A DNA stretch of 64,000 nucleotides, taken from positions 186,001-250,000 of the forward strand of contig NZ_BBRL01000004.1 of assembly GCF_002090135.1 (NCBI RefSeq), read 5' to 3'. This stretch comes from Demequina sp. NBRC 110055 (GTDB taxonomy: Bacteria > Actinomycetota > Actinomycetes > Actinomycetales > Demequinaceae). This document shows, piece by piece, positions 38,082-46,190 of the stretch (the stretch's first letter is position 1; the number at the start of each line of letters is the position of its first letter). A program made the position numbers and the translations under genes. Below the pieces are notes generated by a model, which did no database searches, was not told where the DNA came from, and saw only the letters and a program-made list of their open reading frames with translations.

Positions 38082-38968
38082 GCAGTCACCTCGAGGGGTT
38101 GCAGGCCCATGCGGCCGTGGGAGGGCAGCCAGGTGTGGGCCACGGTGTCTGTCGCGAGGAGCGCACCGGTGCCGAGGCCGCAGGCCAGCGGCTCACGATC
38201 GAGCGCGAGGGCGAGGGCCACTCCCGCAGCGAGGCCCACGGAGGATTCCATCGCGGAGGACACGGTGATGGGAAGGTCGCCCACGCTGTCAGCGATGTCG
38301 AGGGCGCGGCGCACCCCTCCCAGGGGGTGAGCCTTCAGGATGATGACGTCGGCGGCATGGGCCTTGAGGACGGCGTCGGCGGAACCGGGGATGCGCACGG
38401 ACTCGTCGGCGGCCAGGGGTACATCGACGCGGCGGCGCAGGGCGGCGAGGTCCTCGACGGTCGCGACGGGCTGCTCGGCGTATTGGAGGCCGTGTGCGCC
38501 CCCGGCGCGGGCGGCGCGGTCGAGGAGAGGGAGGCAGCGAGCGGCCTCGTCGAGATCCCAGCCGCCGTTGACGTCGACCCGAATGGCACCTTGGGGCCCG
38601 AGCGCGTCGGCGACCGCCTCGACGCGGGCAAGGTCCTCCGCGAGCTCAGAGCCTCCGCCCACCTTGACCTTGGCGGTCGTGCAGCCATTGCGGGTCGCAT
38701 ATTCGCGAGCCCGGTCGGGGTCGACGAGCGGGACGATGGCGTTGACGGCGACGCTCTCGCGACGGGGGCTCGGCCAGTCGCCGCGGGCGGCTTCCATGGC
38801 ACCGCGCCACCAGCGCGAGGCCCGCTCAGCGTCGTAGTCGGGAAACGGGCTGTACTCGCCCCAGTGGTCACGCCCCTCGTCATCGCGGGTGCGGATCAGG
38901 ACGCCGGTGCGACGAGTCGTGGCCCGGAAACGCGTCGAGAGCGCGACGGTAAAGGGCCGGAACTCCAT
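38078..38968 (-). CDS. menC: o-Succinylbenzoate synthase
   Basis: Enolase-superfamily enzyme that dehydrates SHCHC to o-succinylbenzoate. It has 296 residues. Visible active-site elements are the TAKVKVGG lysine motif, RVDVNGGWD (first metal-binding Asp), LQYAEQPV (Glu), LAADESVR (Asp) and VIILKAHPLGG (the second lysine). Length is a little under the 320-370 typical of other MenC, as is common in actinobacteria. The leaderless -10 box at 38975-38980 supports the ATG at 38968. The gene heads the menC-menD unit and is divergent from menB. Confidence 0.93.
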   Translation of the reverse strand: MEFRPFTVALSTRFRATTRRTGVLIRTRDDEGRDHWGEYSPFPDYDAERASRWWRGAMEAARGDWPSPRRESVAVNAIVPLVDPDRAREYATRNGCTTAKVKVGGGSELAEDLARVEAVADALGPQGAIRVDVNGGWDLDEAARCLPLLDRAARAGGAHGLQYAEQPVATVEDLAALRRRVDVPLAADESVRIPGSADAVLKAHAADVIILKAHPLGGVRRALDIADSVGDLPITVSSAMESSVGLAAGVALALALDREPLACGLGTGALLATDTVAHTWLPSHGRMGLQPLEVTA

Positions 38969-38974
38969 GGGCTC

Positions 38975-38980
38975 AGCCTA
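38975..38980 (-). promoter_or_regulatory. Leaderless -10 box for menC
   Basis: On the minus strand TAGGCT is followed by 6 bases and the ATG at 38968. The outer end of the left arm of the inverted-repeat element lies 13 bases further upstream. Confidence 0.6.
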
Positions 38981-38993
38981 CGGCGCGCGCCCC

Positions 38994-39098
38994 TATCGGT
39001 TTGGCCCACAGATGTGACGCTTGTGACCTCTGGGGCGGAAGTGAGGAGCACAGCCGCCTCTCGCGCCTCACGAGTCACACGTGTGGTCCAAAGCGATA
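38994..39098. repeat. Inverted-repeat element, copy A (between menC and menB)
   Basis: Arms of 25 bases at 38994-39018 and 39074-39098 are inverted copies with 21 of 25 matching, enclosing 55 bases that carry a further GTGAGG/CCTCAC inverted pair. The arm begins TATCGGTTTGG and ends ATGTGAC. Copy B at 53711-53816 has arms that differ from the left arm by one base only. The element lies exactly between the two divergent -10 boxes, 13 bases from each. It may be an operator pair, a foldback element, or both. Confidence 0.8.
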
Positions 39099-39111
39099 TG
39101 AGGGGCGCGGA

Positions 39112-39117
39112 TACGCT
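39112..39117 (+). promoter_or_regulatory. Leaderless -10 box for menB
   Basis: TACGCT is followed by 6 bases and the ATG at 39124. It lies 13 bases after the right arm of the inverted-repeat element, mirroring the menC side, so the arms overlap the expected -35 regions. Confidence 0.55.
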
Positions 39118-39123
39118 GGCCGC

Positions 39124-40056
39124 ATGAGCGACGTACCCGCCTCCGTGTCCGACACCTTCGACGCCCACGAGTGGCGCGCGATCGACGGCTTCCCCGACGG
39201 CGACATCACGTACCACCGGTGGGTCGATCGGTCCGGGGACACGGAACGGGACCTGCCCGCCGTGCGCATCGCGTTCAACCGACCCGAGGTGCGCAACGCG
39301 TTTAGGCCGCAGACCGTCGACGAGCTCTGCCGCGCGCTCGACCACGCACGCATGACCGCCGACGTCGCCGCGGTGATCATCACCGGTAACGGGCCGGCGC
39401 CCAAGGACGGCGTGTGGGCGTTCTGCTCGGGCGGCGACCAGCGCATCCGCGGGCGTGACGGCTACCTCTACGAGGGCACGGCGGCCGATGCCCCGGCGCA
39501 CGGCGGCCGCCTGCACATCCTCGAGGTCCAGCGGCTCATGCGGACCATGCCGAAGGTGACCATCGCGGCCGTCAACGGCTGGGCGGCCGGTGGCGGGCAC
39601 AGCCTGCATGTGGTGGCCGACCTGTCGATCGCGTCGCTCGAGCACGCGCGCTTCAAGCAGACCGATGCGAATGTTGGGTCCTTCGACGCCGGCTACGGTT
39701 CCGCGCTGCTCGCCCGGCAGGTGGGCGACAAGCGTGCGCGGGAGATCTTCTTCCTGGCGCGGGAGTATTCGGCGGCCGATGCCGAACGCTGGGGCGCGGT
39801 CAACGAGGCGGTTCCTCACGCCGAGCTCGAGGCGACGGCGCTCGCGTACGCGAAGATCATCGCCACCAAGTCGCCGCAGGCCATCCGCATGCTCAAGTAC
39901 GCGTTCAACCTGGCCGACGACGGGCTCGCCGGCCAGCAGGTGTTCGCGGGCGAGGCCACCCGAATGGCCTACATGACCGACGAGGCCCAGGAGGGTCGCG
40001 ACGCGTTTTTGGAGCACCGCGAGCCCGACTGGACAAAGTTTCCGTACGCGTTCTGA
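39124..40056 (+). CDS. menB: 1,4-Dihydroxy-2-naphthoyl-CoA synthase
   Basis: Crotonase-fold enzyme that closes the second ring of menaquinone from o-succinylbenzoyl-CoA. From the ATG at 39124 (leaderless box 6 bases before it) the protein has 310 residues. Conserved blocks are AFNRPEVRNAFRPQTVDEL, WAFCSGGDQRIRGRDGY (oxyanion and flexible loop of MenB), AVNGWAAGGGHSLHVVADL and the tail SLFAFAF-type end replaced here by DWTKFPYAF. The frame is open upstream, but only across the repeat element. It is divergent from menC-menD. Confidence 0.96.
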   Translation: MSDVPASVSDTFDAHEWRAIDGFPDGDITYHRWVDRSGDTERDLPAVRIAFNRPEVRNAFRPQTVDELCRALDHARMTADVAAVIITGNGPAPKDGVWAFCSGGDQRIRGRDGYLYEGTAADAPAHGGRLHILEVQRLMRTMPKVTIAAVNGWAAGGGHSLHVVADLSIASLEHARFKQTDANVGSFDAGYGSALLARQVGDKRAREIFFLAREYSAADAERWGAVNEAVPHAELEATALAYAKIIATKSPQAIRMLKYAFNLADDGLAGQQVFAGEATRMAYMTDEAQEGRDAFLEHREPDWTKFPYAF

Positions 40057-40161
40057 CCGGCCGCGCGACGGTATGCGTCCCAGAGGACGCACAGATCTTC
40101 CCAAAGCGACGGTGGTTGTCCCATTGGGGGCAGTGAGTGGCGGCGAGGCGCCGCGTCGCCG

Positions 40162-41250
40162 CTACGAGATGTCGATCGATGTCGAGTTAGAGATACCGGC
40201 ATTCGGAATGAGCTCGACCCAGGTGTTGCCCGGAAGCAGCTCGATGGGCTCGCCCGCCGGCGTCTCGATCACGAACGGGTCGTACTGGCCGGCCTTGGAC
40301 CACGTGACCTCGACCATCGAGTCGCCGACCACGGCGTAGCCTTCACCCGACTCGCCCGCGACCAGCGTCTCCGGCACCGAGGAGCCGCCGCTCGAGGACG
40401 TGTACTTCACCGTCACCCACAGCGCGATGACGTTCGTGGCACTGAGCTGCGTACCGTCGTCCTGGGTGTGCGGTGAGCCGCCCTCAAAGCGCTGCCACAC
40501 GGAGCCGTCCCAGTCCCACGAGGGCTGCGAGTAGCGCGACATCGAGATGTCGATCGAGGACACGGTAGAGCCCTCCTCGACCACGTTCGAGGTCTCGGGC
40601 TCGTACGCATAGGCGAACTGCTGCGGGGGCGCAGCGGCGTCCGTCTGCTCGAGGAAGTCGGCCGGGGTGCCATAGAGGTTGTGTGGCGCGGAACGGTTGG
40701 ACGTGCGGTAGAAGCCGTACCCACCGGTGTCCTGCGCGATGACCTCCTGGCCAGAGTCCACCGTGGCGTTGATGAAGCGGCGCTGGGCGCCCGAGAAGAT
40801 CAGCGGACCCTCCATCGACCCCATGATGTTCTTGTCCATGGGGCGCATGGAACGCACCGGGCCGAGCGTGTCGGGAATGTCCGACTGGTACACCGCGAGA
40901 AGGCGGGAGATGCCGGACTCGACGTACTCCTCAAACACGATGTCCGCGTTCTGCACATTCTGTTGGGGTCGCGCCTGCGCCGAGTTCTCGATCTTGATGG
41001 ACAGCGCCGGGTTGGCGAGCGCGGCCTTGTCGGCACCCTCGGCGTCCACGCCGGTCAGGGGCCAGACCACCTCCGGGCCCACGGGTGCGGGCGACGGCGA
41101 CGGCGGCGTGGTGCGCTCCACGGCGGTGGGCGAGGCGGTGGTGGTCACCGCGGGGGTCTCCACGACCTCCGGCGATGACGAACACGCAGCGGTGACCAAA
41201 GCGGTGACGGCGGCGAGGGCGGTGAGCGGCAGGGCGCGGCGGGTCCTCAT
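40162..41250 (-). CDS. DUF3048-family lipoprotein
   Basis: Secreted protein of 362 residues with a lipoprotein-type signal peptide ending in LVTAAC (Cys23), then a Ser/Thr/Pro-rich spacer and a DUF3048 domain. Recognisable segments are IKIENSAQARPQQ, ADIVFEEYVE, SDIPDTLGPVRSMRPMD and, near the end, FVIETPAGEPIELLPGNTWV. In Bacillus the family includes YerB, of unknown function. The start is the ATG at 41250, 7 bases after a TACACT box; a longer frame upstream runs into menE and is rejected. Confidence 0.85.
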   Translation of the reverse strand: MRTRRALPLTALAAVTALVTAACSSSPEVVETPAVTTTASPTAVERTTPPSPSPAPVGPEVVWPLTGVDAEGADKAALANPALSIKIENSAQARPQQNVQNADIVFEEYVESGISRLLAVYQSDIPDTLGPVRSMRPMDKNIMGSMEGPLIFSGAQRRFINATVDSGQEVIAQDTGGYGFYRTSNRSAPHNLYGTPADFLEQTDAAAPPQQFAYAYEPETSNVVEEGSTVSSIDISMSRYSQPSWDWDGSVWQRFEGGSPHTQDDGTQLSATNVIALWVTVKYTSSSGGSSVPETLVAGESGEGYAVVGDSMVEVTWSKAGQYDPFVIETPAGEPIELLPGNTWVELIPNAGISNSTSIDIS

Positions 41251-41257
41251 GCGAACC

Positions 41258-41263
41258 AGTGTA
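41258..41263 (-). promoter_or_regulatory. Leaderless -10 box for the DUF3048 gene
   Basis: On the minus strand TACACT is followed by 7 bases and the ATG at 41250. It lies 11 bases from the menE -10 box, so the two divergent promoters overlap and could interfere. Confidence 0.45.
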
Positions 41264-41274
41264 GGGGGCGCACC

Positions 41275-41280
41275 TAGGCT
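41275..41280 (+). promoter_or_regulatory. Leaderless -10 box for menE
   Basis: TAGGCT is followed by 6 bases and the ATG at 41287. It is identical to the boxes ahead of menF and menC. Confidence 0.55.
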
Positions 41281-41286
41281 GGCGGC

Positions 41287-42306
41287 ATGAACTACGCGCC
41301 CCTTGTCGAGGGTCCCGAGGCTGCCGTCGCCGCGGCGCTCGACCGCCATACCGACGGCATCGCCGCTCGCACGTCGGGCTCCACGGGCGAACCGCGGGAG
41401 GTGTGGGTCAGCGGCGCTGCGATGCGGGCGTCGAGTGCGGCGACGCTGGACCGCCTGGGCGGTCCAGGCCACTGGCTCCTTGCCATGCCGACCGACCGTA
41501 TCGCCGGCGCCATGGTGCTGGCGAGGGCGCGGATGGCCGATGCGTCAGTCACCACGCTCGCGACCGGCCCCTTCACCGCGGCCGCGTTCGCGGCGGCCAC
41601 CGCGGCCATGCCGCACGGCCGACGCTACGTCTCCCTGGTCCCGACCCAACTGCGGCGGGTGATCGCGGACCCCGCGGGCGCCGACGCTTTGGCGTCCTTC
41701 GACGCGGTGCTGATCGGGGGCGCCCCACCGGGCATGGCCCTGCCCGCCAACGCCGTCGAGACCTACGGCATGACCGAGACCAGCGGCGGCTGCGTGTACG
41801 ACGGCCGGCCGCTCGACGACGTCGCCGTCCGGATTGCGGCGGACGGCCGCATCGAGATCGCGGGCCCCACGCTCGCCGACGGCTACCGCGATGGCGACAA
41901 CTCGGCCTTCCTCACCGACGATGCCGCACGCTGGTTCCGCACCTCCGACCTGGGTGCGTGGGACGGAGAGCGCCTGGTGGTCCATGGCCGTGCCGACCAC
42001 GTCATCATCACCGGCGGGCACAACGTCCACCCCGCCGCCGTCGAAAGGGCGATGGCCGATGCCGGGGTCGCCCACGCGATCGTCGTCGGCCTCCCCGACC
42101 CCGAGTGGGGCGAGCGCATCATTGCCGTGGTGCACGACGACGCCCCCTCGATCGCCGCTGTGCGTGCCACGCTCGACCTGCCTCGCCATGCCCTCCCGCG
42201 GGCCCTCGTGCGCGTGACGCAGATCCCGCGCACGGAGGCTGGCAAAATCGACCGCAGCGCCGCACGCGCACTCGCCGCGGCATCGGACCTCGAGGAGACC
42301 TCATGA
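41287..42306 (+). CDS. menE: o-Succinylbenzoate-CoA ligase
   Basis: Adenylate-forming enzyme that activates o-succinylbenzoate with ATP and CoA. It has 339 residues, short for the AMP-binding superfamily but usual for actinobacterial MenE. ARTSGSTGEPREVW is the phosphate-binding loop, ETYGMTETSGGCVYDG the adenine-binding motif, WFRTSDLG the core aspartate motif, and RTEAGKIDR holds the C-terminal catalytic lysine. It overlaps menA by 4 bp (ATGA), so ligase and prenyltransferase are co-expressed. Confidence 0.92.
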   Translation: MNYAPLVEGPEAAVAAALDRHTDGIAARTSGSTGEPREVWVSGAAMRASSAATLDRLGGPGHWLLAMPTDRIAGAMVLARARMADASVTTLATGPFTAAAFAAATAAMPHGRRYVSLVPTQLRRVIADPAGADALASFDAVLIGGAPPGMALPANAVETYGMTETSGGCVYDGRPLDDVAVRIAADGRIEIAGPTLADGYRDGDNSAFLTDDAARWFRTSDLGAWDGERLVVHGRADHVIITGGHNVHPAAVERAMADAGVAHAIVVGLPDPEWGERIIAVVHDDAPSIAAVRATLDLPRHALPRALVRVTQIPRTEAGKIDRSAARALAAASDLEETS

Positions 42307-43172
42307 CGACGACCCAGGACTGGGTGGCCGGCGCTCGCCCCCGCACGCTGTGGACGGCCATCGCGCCCGTCGCGGTCGGCACCGGCGCGGCGGTTCTCCT
42401 TGATGAGTTCCGGCTCCTTCCCGCCCTGCTGGCCCTTGCGGTCGGCCTCGCGATGCAGATCGCGGTGAACTACGCGAACGACTACTCGGATGGCGTACGT
42501 GGCACGGACATCGACCGGGTGGGACCCGACCGCCTGGTCGCCACCGGCCGCGCGACCCCCACCGCGGTGCGCAACGCCGCGTTCGTCAGCTTCGGCGTGG
42601 CCGCCGTCGCCGGCCTCGCGCTTGTGGTGCTCACCGAGACGTGGTGGCTGCTCGCCGTGGGAGCGGTGGCGATCGTCGCCGCGTGGGGATACACCGGCAC
42701 CTCCCGCCCCTATGGGTATTCGGGCTGGGGCGAGGCGATGGCCTTCCTGTTCTTTGGCCCCGTTGCGACGCTGGGGACGCTGTACACGCAGGCCCTCGAG
42801 ATCACCTGGTGGGCCGTCGTCGCCTCGGTCGGCGTGGGGCTCTACTCGGTGGCGCTCATGCTGGTCAACAACATCCGCGATATCGCCACCGACACGATCG
42901 CGGGCAAGCGCACGCTACCGGTACGCATCGGCGAAGCCCGCGCCCGCCGCCTGTTCATGGGGGTCGTCATGCTGCCCGTGCTGTGCTCGATCATCGTGGC
43001 GTTCGTGCATCCGTGGGTACTGATCTCCACCGTGGTGGCGCTGCCGAGCCTGCTGGTCGCGTTCGGCATGCGCGTGGGTGCGGAGAGGATCAGCATGCCG
43101 CTGATCTTCAAGGCGCTGTCGGGCATTGGGCTCGCGTATGGCCTGCTGTTCGCGCTGGGGCTGGTGCTGTGA
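42303..43172 (+). CDS. menA: 1,4-Dihydroxy-2-naphthoate polyprenyltransferase
   Basis: UbiA-family membrane enzyme that attaches the polyprenyl tail to dihydroxynaphthoate, giving demethylmenaquinone. The 289-residue protein has about nine transmembrane helices. The two aspartate-rich motifs are NYANDYSDGVRGTD (near residue 57) and NNIRDIATDTIAGKRTL (near residue 188). The start at 42303 overlaps the menE stop; a longer open frame upstream lies in the wrong frame over menE. The polyprenyl diphosphate donor may come from the synthase at bases 1-635. Confidence 0.96.
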   Translation: MTTTQDWVAGARPRTLWTAIAPVAVGTGAAVLLDEFRLLPALLALAVGLAMQIAVNYANDYSDGVRGTDIDRVGPDRLVATGRATPTAVRNAAFVSFGVAAVAGLALVVLTETWWLLAVGAVAIVAAWGYTGTSRPYGYSGWGEAMAFLFFGPVATLGTLYTQALEITWWAVVASVGVGLYSVALMLVNNIRDIATDTIAGKRTLPVRIGEARARRLFMGVVMLPVLCSIIVAFVHPWVLISTVVALPSLLVAFGMRVGAERISMPLIFKALSGIGLAYGLLFALGLVL

Positions 43173-43447
43173 GCACGCTCCCCGCCCGCTACCCGGGCAT
43201 CCGGTGGTTGCGCCTGGTGTGGGGCCGCGACGGCAAGCCCGTTCGCCACGTGGTCTTCGGCGTCATCTTCGTCGTGCTCGCGACCCTCGAGGGGCTGTAC
43301 ACCGCCGCCGCGTGGGACCTGCAGCAGGGCCAGCCGTGGTTGTACCTGGCCTTCACCGTGGCGCTGGCCGCGTGCGCGTGGCACCAGTTCACGGACGCTC
43401 ACTTTGCGCGCCGGGTGGCGCGGGAGCAGGCACGGCCTCAGTCCTGA
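43169..43447 (+). CDS. Small membrane protein downstream of menA
   Basis: Protein of 92 residues with a GTG start overlapping the menA stop. It has two predicted transmembrane helices (HVVFGVIFVVLATLEGLYTA and WLYLAFTVALAACAWHQF) and a basic C-terminus. I do not recognise the family. Coupling to menA suggests a link with the quinone membrane enzyme, but nothing more can be said. Its end overlaps the convergent DUF4229 gene by 10 bp. Confidence 0.65.
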   Translation: MSTLPARYPGIRWLRLVWGRDGKPVRHVVFGVIFVVLATLEGLYTAAAWDLQQGQPWLYLAFTVALAACAWHQFTDAHFARRVAREQARPQS

Positions 43448-43728
43448 CGCACGGTGCTGTCGGGGCGCGGTCGATCATCGCCCTCGCCAGCCTCCGCGTC
43501 CTCCTCCGCGTCGAGGTCACGCAAGCCCTTATGCGAGCGGTCGATGACACCCTCCATCTGCAGCCCCGCCTCGCGACGAAGGCCAGGCAGCAGCAGATAC
43601 GAGATCAGCCAGGCGATGATGAACGCCGCGATGAAGGCGATGATGTCGAACCACCCCACCAGGTACAGCACGCCCACGACGGCGAGAAAGATGCCGGTGC
43701 GGGCGCCCCAGTAGGCAAGGATCTTCAT
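43438..43728 (-). CDS. DUF4229-family small membrane protein
   Basis: Protein of 96 residues with two transmembrane helices (IFLAVVGVLYLVGWFDII and IAAFIIAWLISYLLLPGLR) and a charged cytoplasmic tail rich in Asp, Glu and Arg. Size and layout match the actinobacterial DUF4229 family, which often lies beside menA or ccs genes. The function is unknown. The start at 43728 is supported by a TACCCT box 6 bases upstream. Confidence 0.75.
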   Translation of the reverse strand: MKILAYWGARTGIFLAVVGVLYLVGWFDIIAFIAAFIIAWLISYLLLPGLRREAGLQMEGVIDRSHKGLRDLDAEEDAEAGEGDDRPRPDSTVRQD

Positions 43729-43734
43729 GCCTCT

Positions 43735-43740
43735 AGGGTA
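43735..43740 (-). promoter_or_regulatory. Leaderless -10 box for the DUF4229 gene
   Basis: On the minus strand TACCCT is followed by 6 bases and the ATG at 43728. Confidence 0.4.
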
Positions 43741-43799
43741 CGCGGACGCCGAGAAGGATCATGCTCGCGGCCGATGGCGCGACCCCACCCGGACCTGCC

Positions 43800-43805
43800 T
43801 ACAGT
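43800..43805 (+). promoter_or_regulatory. -10 box for the PLDc_N gene
   Basis: TACAGT is followed by AGGAGG and then the ATG at 43812. The six intervening bases would be a ribosome-binding site if transcription began upstream, so this start may work either leaderless or with a short leader. Confidence 0.4.
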
Positions 43806-43811
43806 AGGAGG

Positions 43812-44090
43812 ATGAAGTTCCTGCTCCTGGCCGCGCTCTACGTCGCCCTCACCGCGTACGCGGTGACCGACGTCCTGAACAAGGGCCGGGAGTCGTACGC
43901 GGGGCTGCACCGCAGCGCGTGGATCGCGATCATCATCCTGGCCCCGTACATCGGCGCCCTGATCTGGATCGGCCTGCAGTGGCGCGGCGGTGGGCGCGGC
44001 GCTCCCCCGCCTCAGCGCGCCCCCGATGATGACCCGGACTACCTGCGGTGGCTGCGCCAACAAGAACGCCGCAAGGGCAACCGGGACTAG
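43812..44090 (+). CDS. PLDc_N-domain membrane protein
   Basis: Protein of 92 residues with two transmembrane helices (FLLLAALYVALTAYAVTDVL and AWIAIIILAPYIGALIWIGL) and a proline-rich, charged tail. This is the N-terminal membrane domain of cardiolipin synthases occurring alone, a common actinobacterial small protein of unknown role. It has AGGAGG directly before the ATG. Its stop and the convergent glycosyltransferase stop share the palindromic CTAG at 44087-44090. Confidence 0.75.
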   Translation: MKFLLLAALYVALTAYAVTDVLNKGRESYAGLHRSAWIAIIILAPYIGALIWIGLQWRGGGRGAPPPQRAPDDDPDYLRWLRQQERRKGNRD

Positions 44091-45211
44091 ACCCCGTACA
44101 GCTCCAGCACCCGGGTGCCGACGGTCTCGACGTCGAACTGCCGCACGCGCTCGGCCTGCTCGGCGTGAACGTCGCGACGCAGGTCGGGTGCCTGGATGAG
44201 CAGGGTGAGCGCCTCCGCAAAGGCCTTCACGTCCGTGGCATCGACGCTGACCTCGGGCCGCGGTCCGATCACCGAGAGGTAGCCGGGATTCGCCCCCGCC
44301 AGCACCACGCCGGCGCCCGACGCCATCGCCTCGACCAGCACGATGCCGAAGCTCTCTCCCCCGGTCGCGGGGAACACGGCGATGTCCGCATCCGCATAGA
44401 AGCCGGCCTTGTCCTCCTCCGCCACGAACCCGGCGAAGGTCACCACGGACTCGAGCCCGTGGCGCGCCACCGCCTCCTCCAGCCTTCCCAGCAGCGGGCC
44501 CTTGCCGCCGATCCGCACCTCGATGCGCGACAGTACCGCCTGGTCCAGCGCCCCTAAGGCACTGACCAACTCGACAGCTCCCTTGCGCTCCACGAGCCTG
44601 CCCAGGAACGCTACGACCAGGCGACCGTCGGCGCCGGGGTGACGCTCAGCCGAGGAGGACTCGCGCGCGAACCGCGTCACGTCGACCGGGCAGGGAATCA
44701 CCGTGGGGGCGATGCCGAAGGCGCGTGAGGCAAACTCCCGCGCGGGCGGGGACACGGCGCAGAATGCGTCGAACTTCGCGAGGTTGCGCCGCAGCCAGCG
44801 ACCGAGCAGCCGCGTCCCGTACTCCGACACCGCGCCGTCGGGGAGGATGTGGAACGTGCCGACGATCCGCACCGAGCGGGCCTGCACGCGGCGCGCCTCG
44901 TCCACCACGCGCGCCGCGAACAGCGGCGAGTGCGGGATCTGGACGTGGATCACGTCGTAGCGCTCGCGCTCGAGGAACTCACGCAGCATGGGCCGCGAGG
45001 TGGGCAGCGGGATGCGCAGGCCGTTGCCGTTGAACGTCACGCCCACGTTGCGCGCGAGCGAGTGCACCGTGACGTCGGTGCGGGACGCCTCCGAGCACAC
45101 GTAGTGCACCTCGTGACCCTCGCGTTCGAGGAACGCGCCGAGCGTCAGCACATACTGCTGGACGCCGTCGGGCCGGTCGATCGAATCGTCCAGAACGAGC
45201 GCAACCTTCAC
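44087..45211 (-). CDS. Glycosyltransferase family 4 (GT-B fold)
   Basis: Sugar transferase of 374 residues using a nucleotide-activated donor, probably at the membrane in glycolipid or cell-envelope synthesis. The N-terminal acceptor domain has DSIDRPDGVQQYVLTLGAFL and DVIHVQIPHSP. The donor domain has VAFLGRLVERKGAVELVSAL and the E-x7-E signature in PATGGESFGIVLVEAMASG. It follows the ccsB gene by 4 bases and so may be read from the cytochrome maturation operon. The acceptor is unknown; mannosyl transfer to phosphatidylinositol-type lipids is common for this family in actinobacteria. Confidence 0.85.
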   Translation of the reverse strand: MKVALVLDDSIDRPDGVQQYVLTLGAFLEREGHEVHYVCSEASRTDVTVHSLARNVGVTFNGNGLRIPLPTSRPMLREFLERERYDVIHVQIPHSPLFAARVVDEARRVQARSVRIVGTFHILPDGAVSEYGTRLLGRWLRRNLAKFDAFCAVSPPAREFASRAFGIAPTVIPCPVDVTRFARESSSAERHPGADGRLVVAFLGRLVERKGAVELVSALGALDQAVLSRIEVRIGGKGPLLGRLEEAVARHGLESVVTFAGFVAEEDKAGFYADADIAVFPATGGESFGIVLVEAMASGAGVVLAGANPGYLSVIGPRPEVSVDATDVKAFAEALTLLIQAPDLRRDVHAEQAERVRQFDVETVGTRVLELYGV

Positions 45212-45215
45212 GCGC

Positions 45216-46190
45216 TCACGTTCCCGAGTAGGTGTGCAGGCCCTGGAAGACCAGGTTCACCACGGTGAAGTTCATAATCAAGGCGACGAAGCCGATCAGC
45301 GCGATCACGGCGCTGCGGCGCCCGGCCCAGCCCTGCGTGGTGCGGGCGTGCAGGTAGGCGGCGTAGATCACCCAGATGACGAACGACCACACCTCCTTGG
45401 GGTCCCAACCCCAGTAGCGGCCCCACGCGTGCTCGGCCCACACGGCGCCGGCCATGACCGTGAAGGTCCACAGGACGAAGCCCACGGCGTGCAGGCGGAA
45501 GGCGAGCGCCTCGAGGCGCGCGGGCGAGGGCGTGGCCTCCAGCCAGTGGAAGCGCTGCAACCATCCCGTGCCCGCGTCGCGGTAGTCGCGCATCAGCTGC
45601 AGCACCGTTGCGGTAGCACCGACGGTGAAGATGCCCGTCGAGATGATCGCGATCGACACGTGAATGACCAGCCAGAAGGACTGCAGCGCGGGCTGCAGGC
45701 CCGTCGACTGCGCGTACAGCACCGTCATCGCTAGCCCGAGGCCGATGGTCGCGAAACCCGTCACGCCGGGCGCGAGGTACGCGACGTCCCGGCGGCGCTG
45801 CACGATGAGCAGCACGACGACGGCGACCCAGGTCCCGGTGATCGTGTACTCGTACATGGTCGACCAGGGGACGTGCCCCGCCTCGATGCCACGCGAGATC
45901 ACGCCAATGCCCTGCAGCACGGCTCCCATGAGCGTGGTCGCCTGAGCAATGCCGCGCGCCTTCGAGGTGACCTTGAGGGGGGCCGATGCCGCGGCCGGCG
46001 CCCCGTTCATGCTCACCCCGGCGGCGGGGTCGGCGGGCATCGCACCCGCGGCAACGAGTTCACGCTCGCGCTTGCGCGCGACCTTGGCGTCGGCCACGCG
46101 GGCCAGATGCATCGACGAGGCGACCATCGCGATCGCATACAGCGCCGTCGCGCCCCACAGGGCGAGCCAGCTGAGCTCCTGGGCGTTCAT
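45216..46190 (-). CDS. ccsB: Cytochrome c biogenesis protein CcsB (ResC type)
   Basis: Haem-handling membrane protein of system II cytochrome c maturation. From the ATG at 46190, which overlaps the resB stop by 4 bp, it has 324 residues and about eight helices. GRYWGWDPKEVWSFVIWVIY is the tryptophan-rich WWD-type haem-binding motif, and conserved histidines flank it (WLVIHVSIAI, LRLHAVGF-type segments). The first periplasmic/cytoplasmic loop (residues 35-75) is a variable Ala-rich stretch. It works with ResB as the haem export and ligation complex. Confidence 0.93.
   Translation of the reverse strand: MNAQELSWLALWGATALYAIAMVASSMHLARVADAKVARKRERELVAAGAMPADPAAGVSMNGAPAAASAPLKVTSKARGIAQATTLMGAVLQGIGVISRGIEAGHVPWSTMYEYTITGTWVAVVVLLIVQRRRDVAYLAPGVTGFATIGLGLAMTVLYAQSTGLQPALQSFWLVIHVSIAIISTGIFTVGATATVLQLMRDYRDAGTGWLQRFHWLEATPSPARLEALAFRLHAVGFVLWTFTVMAGAVWAEHAWGRYWGWDPKEVWSFVIWVIYAAYLHARTTQGWAGRRSAVIALIGFVALIMNFTVVNLVFQGLHTYSGT

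Noticed and set aside
41403..42302. N-terminal extension of menA to a 589-residue protein
   Set aside because: The extra part overlaps menE in another frame and is Arg/Pro-rich nonsense. The ATG at 42303 overlaps the menE stop and starts the membrane protein correctly.
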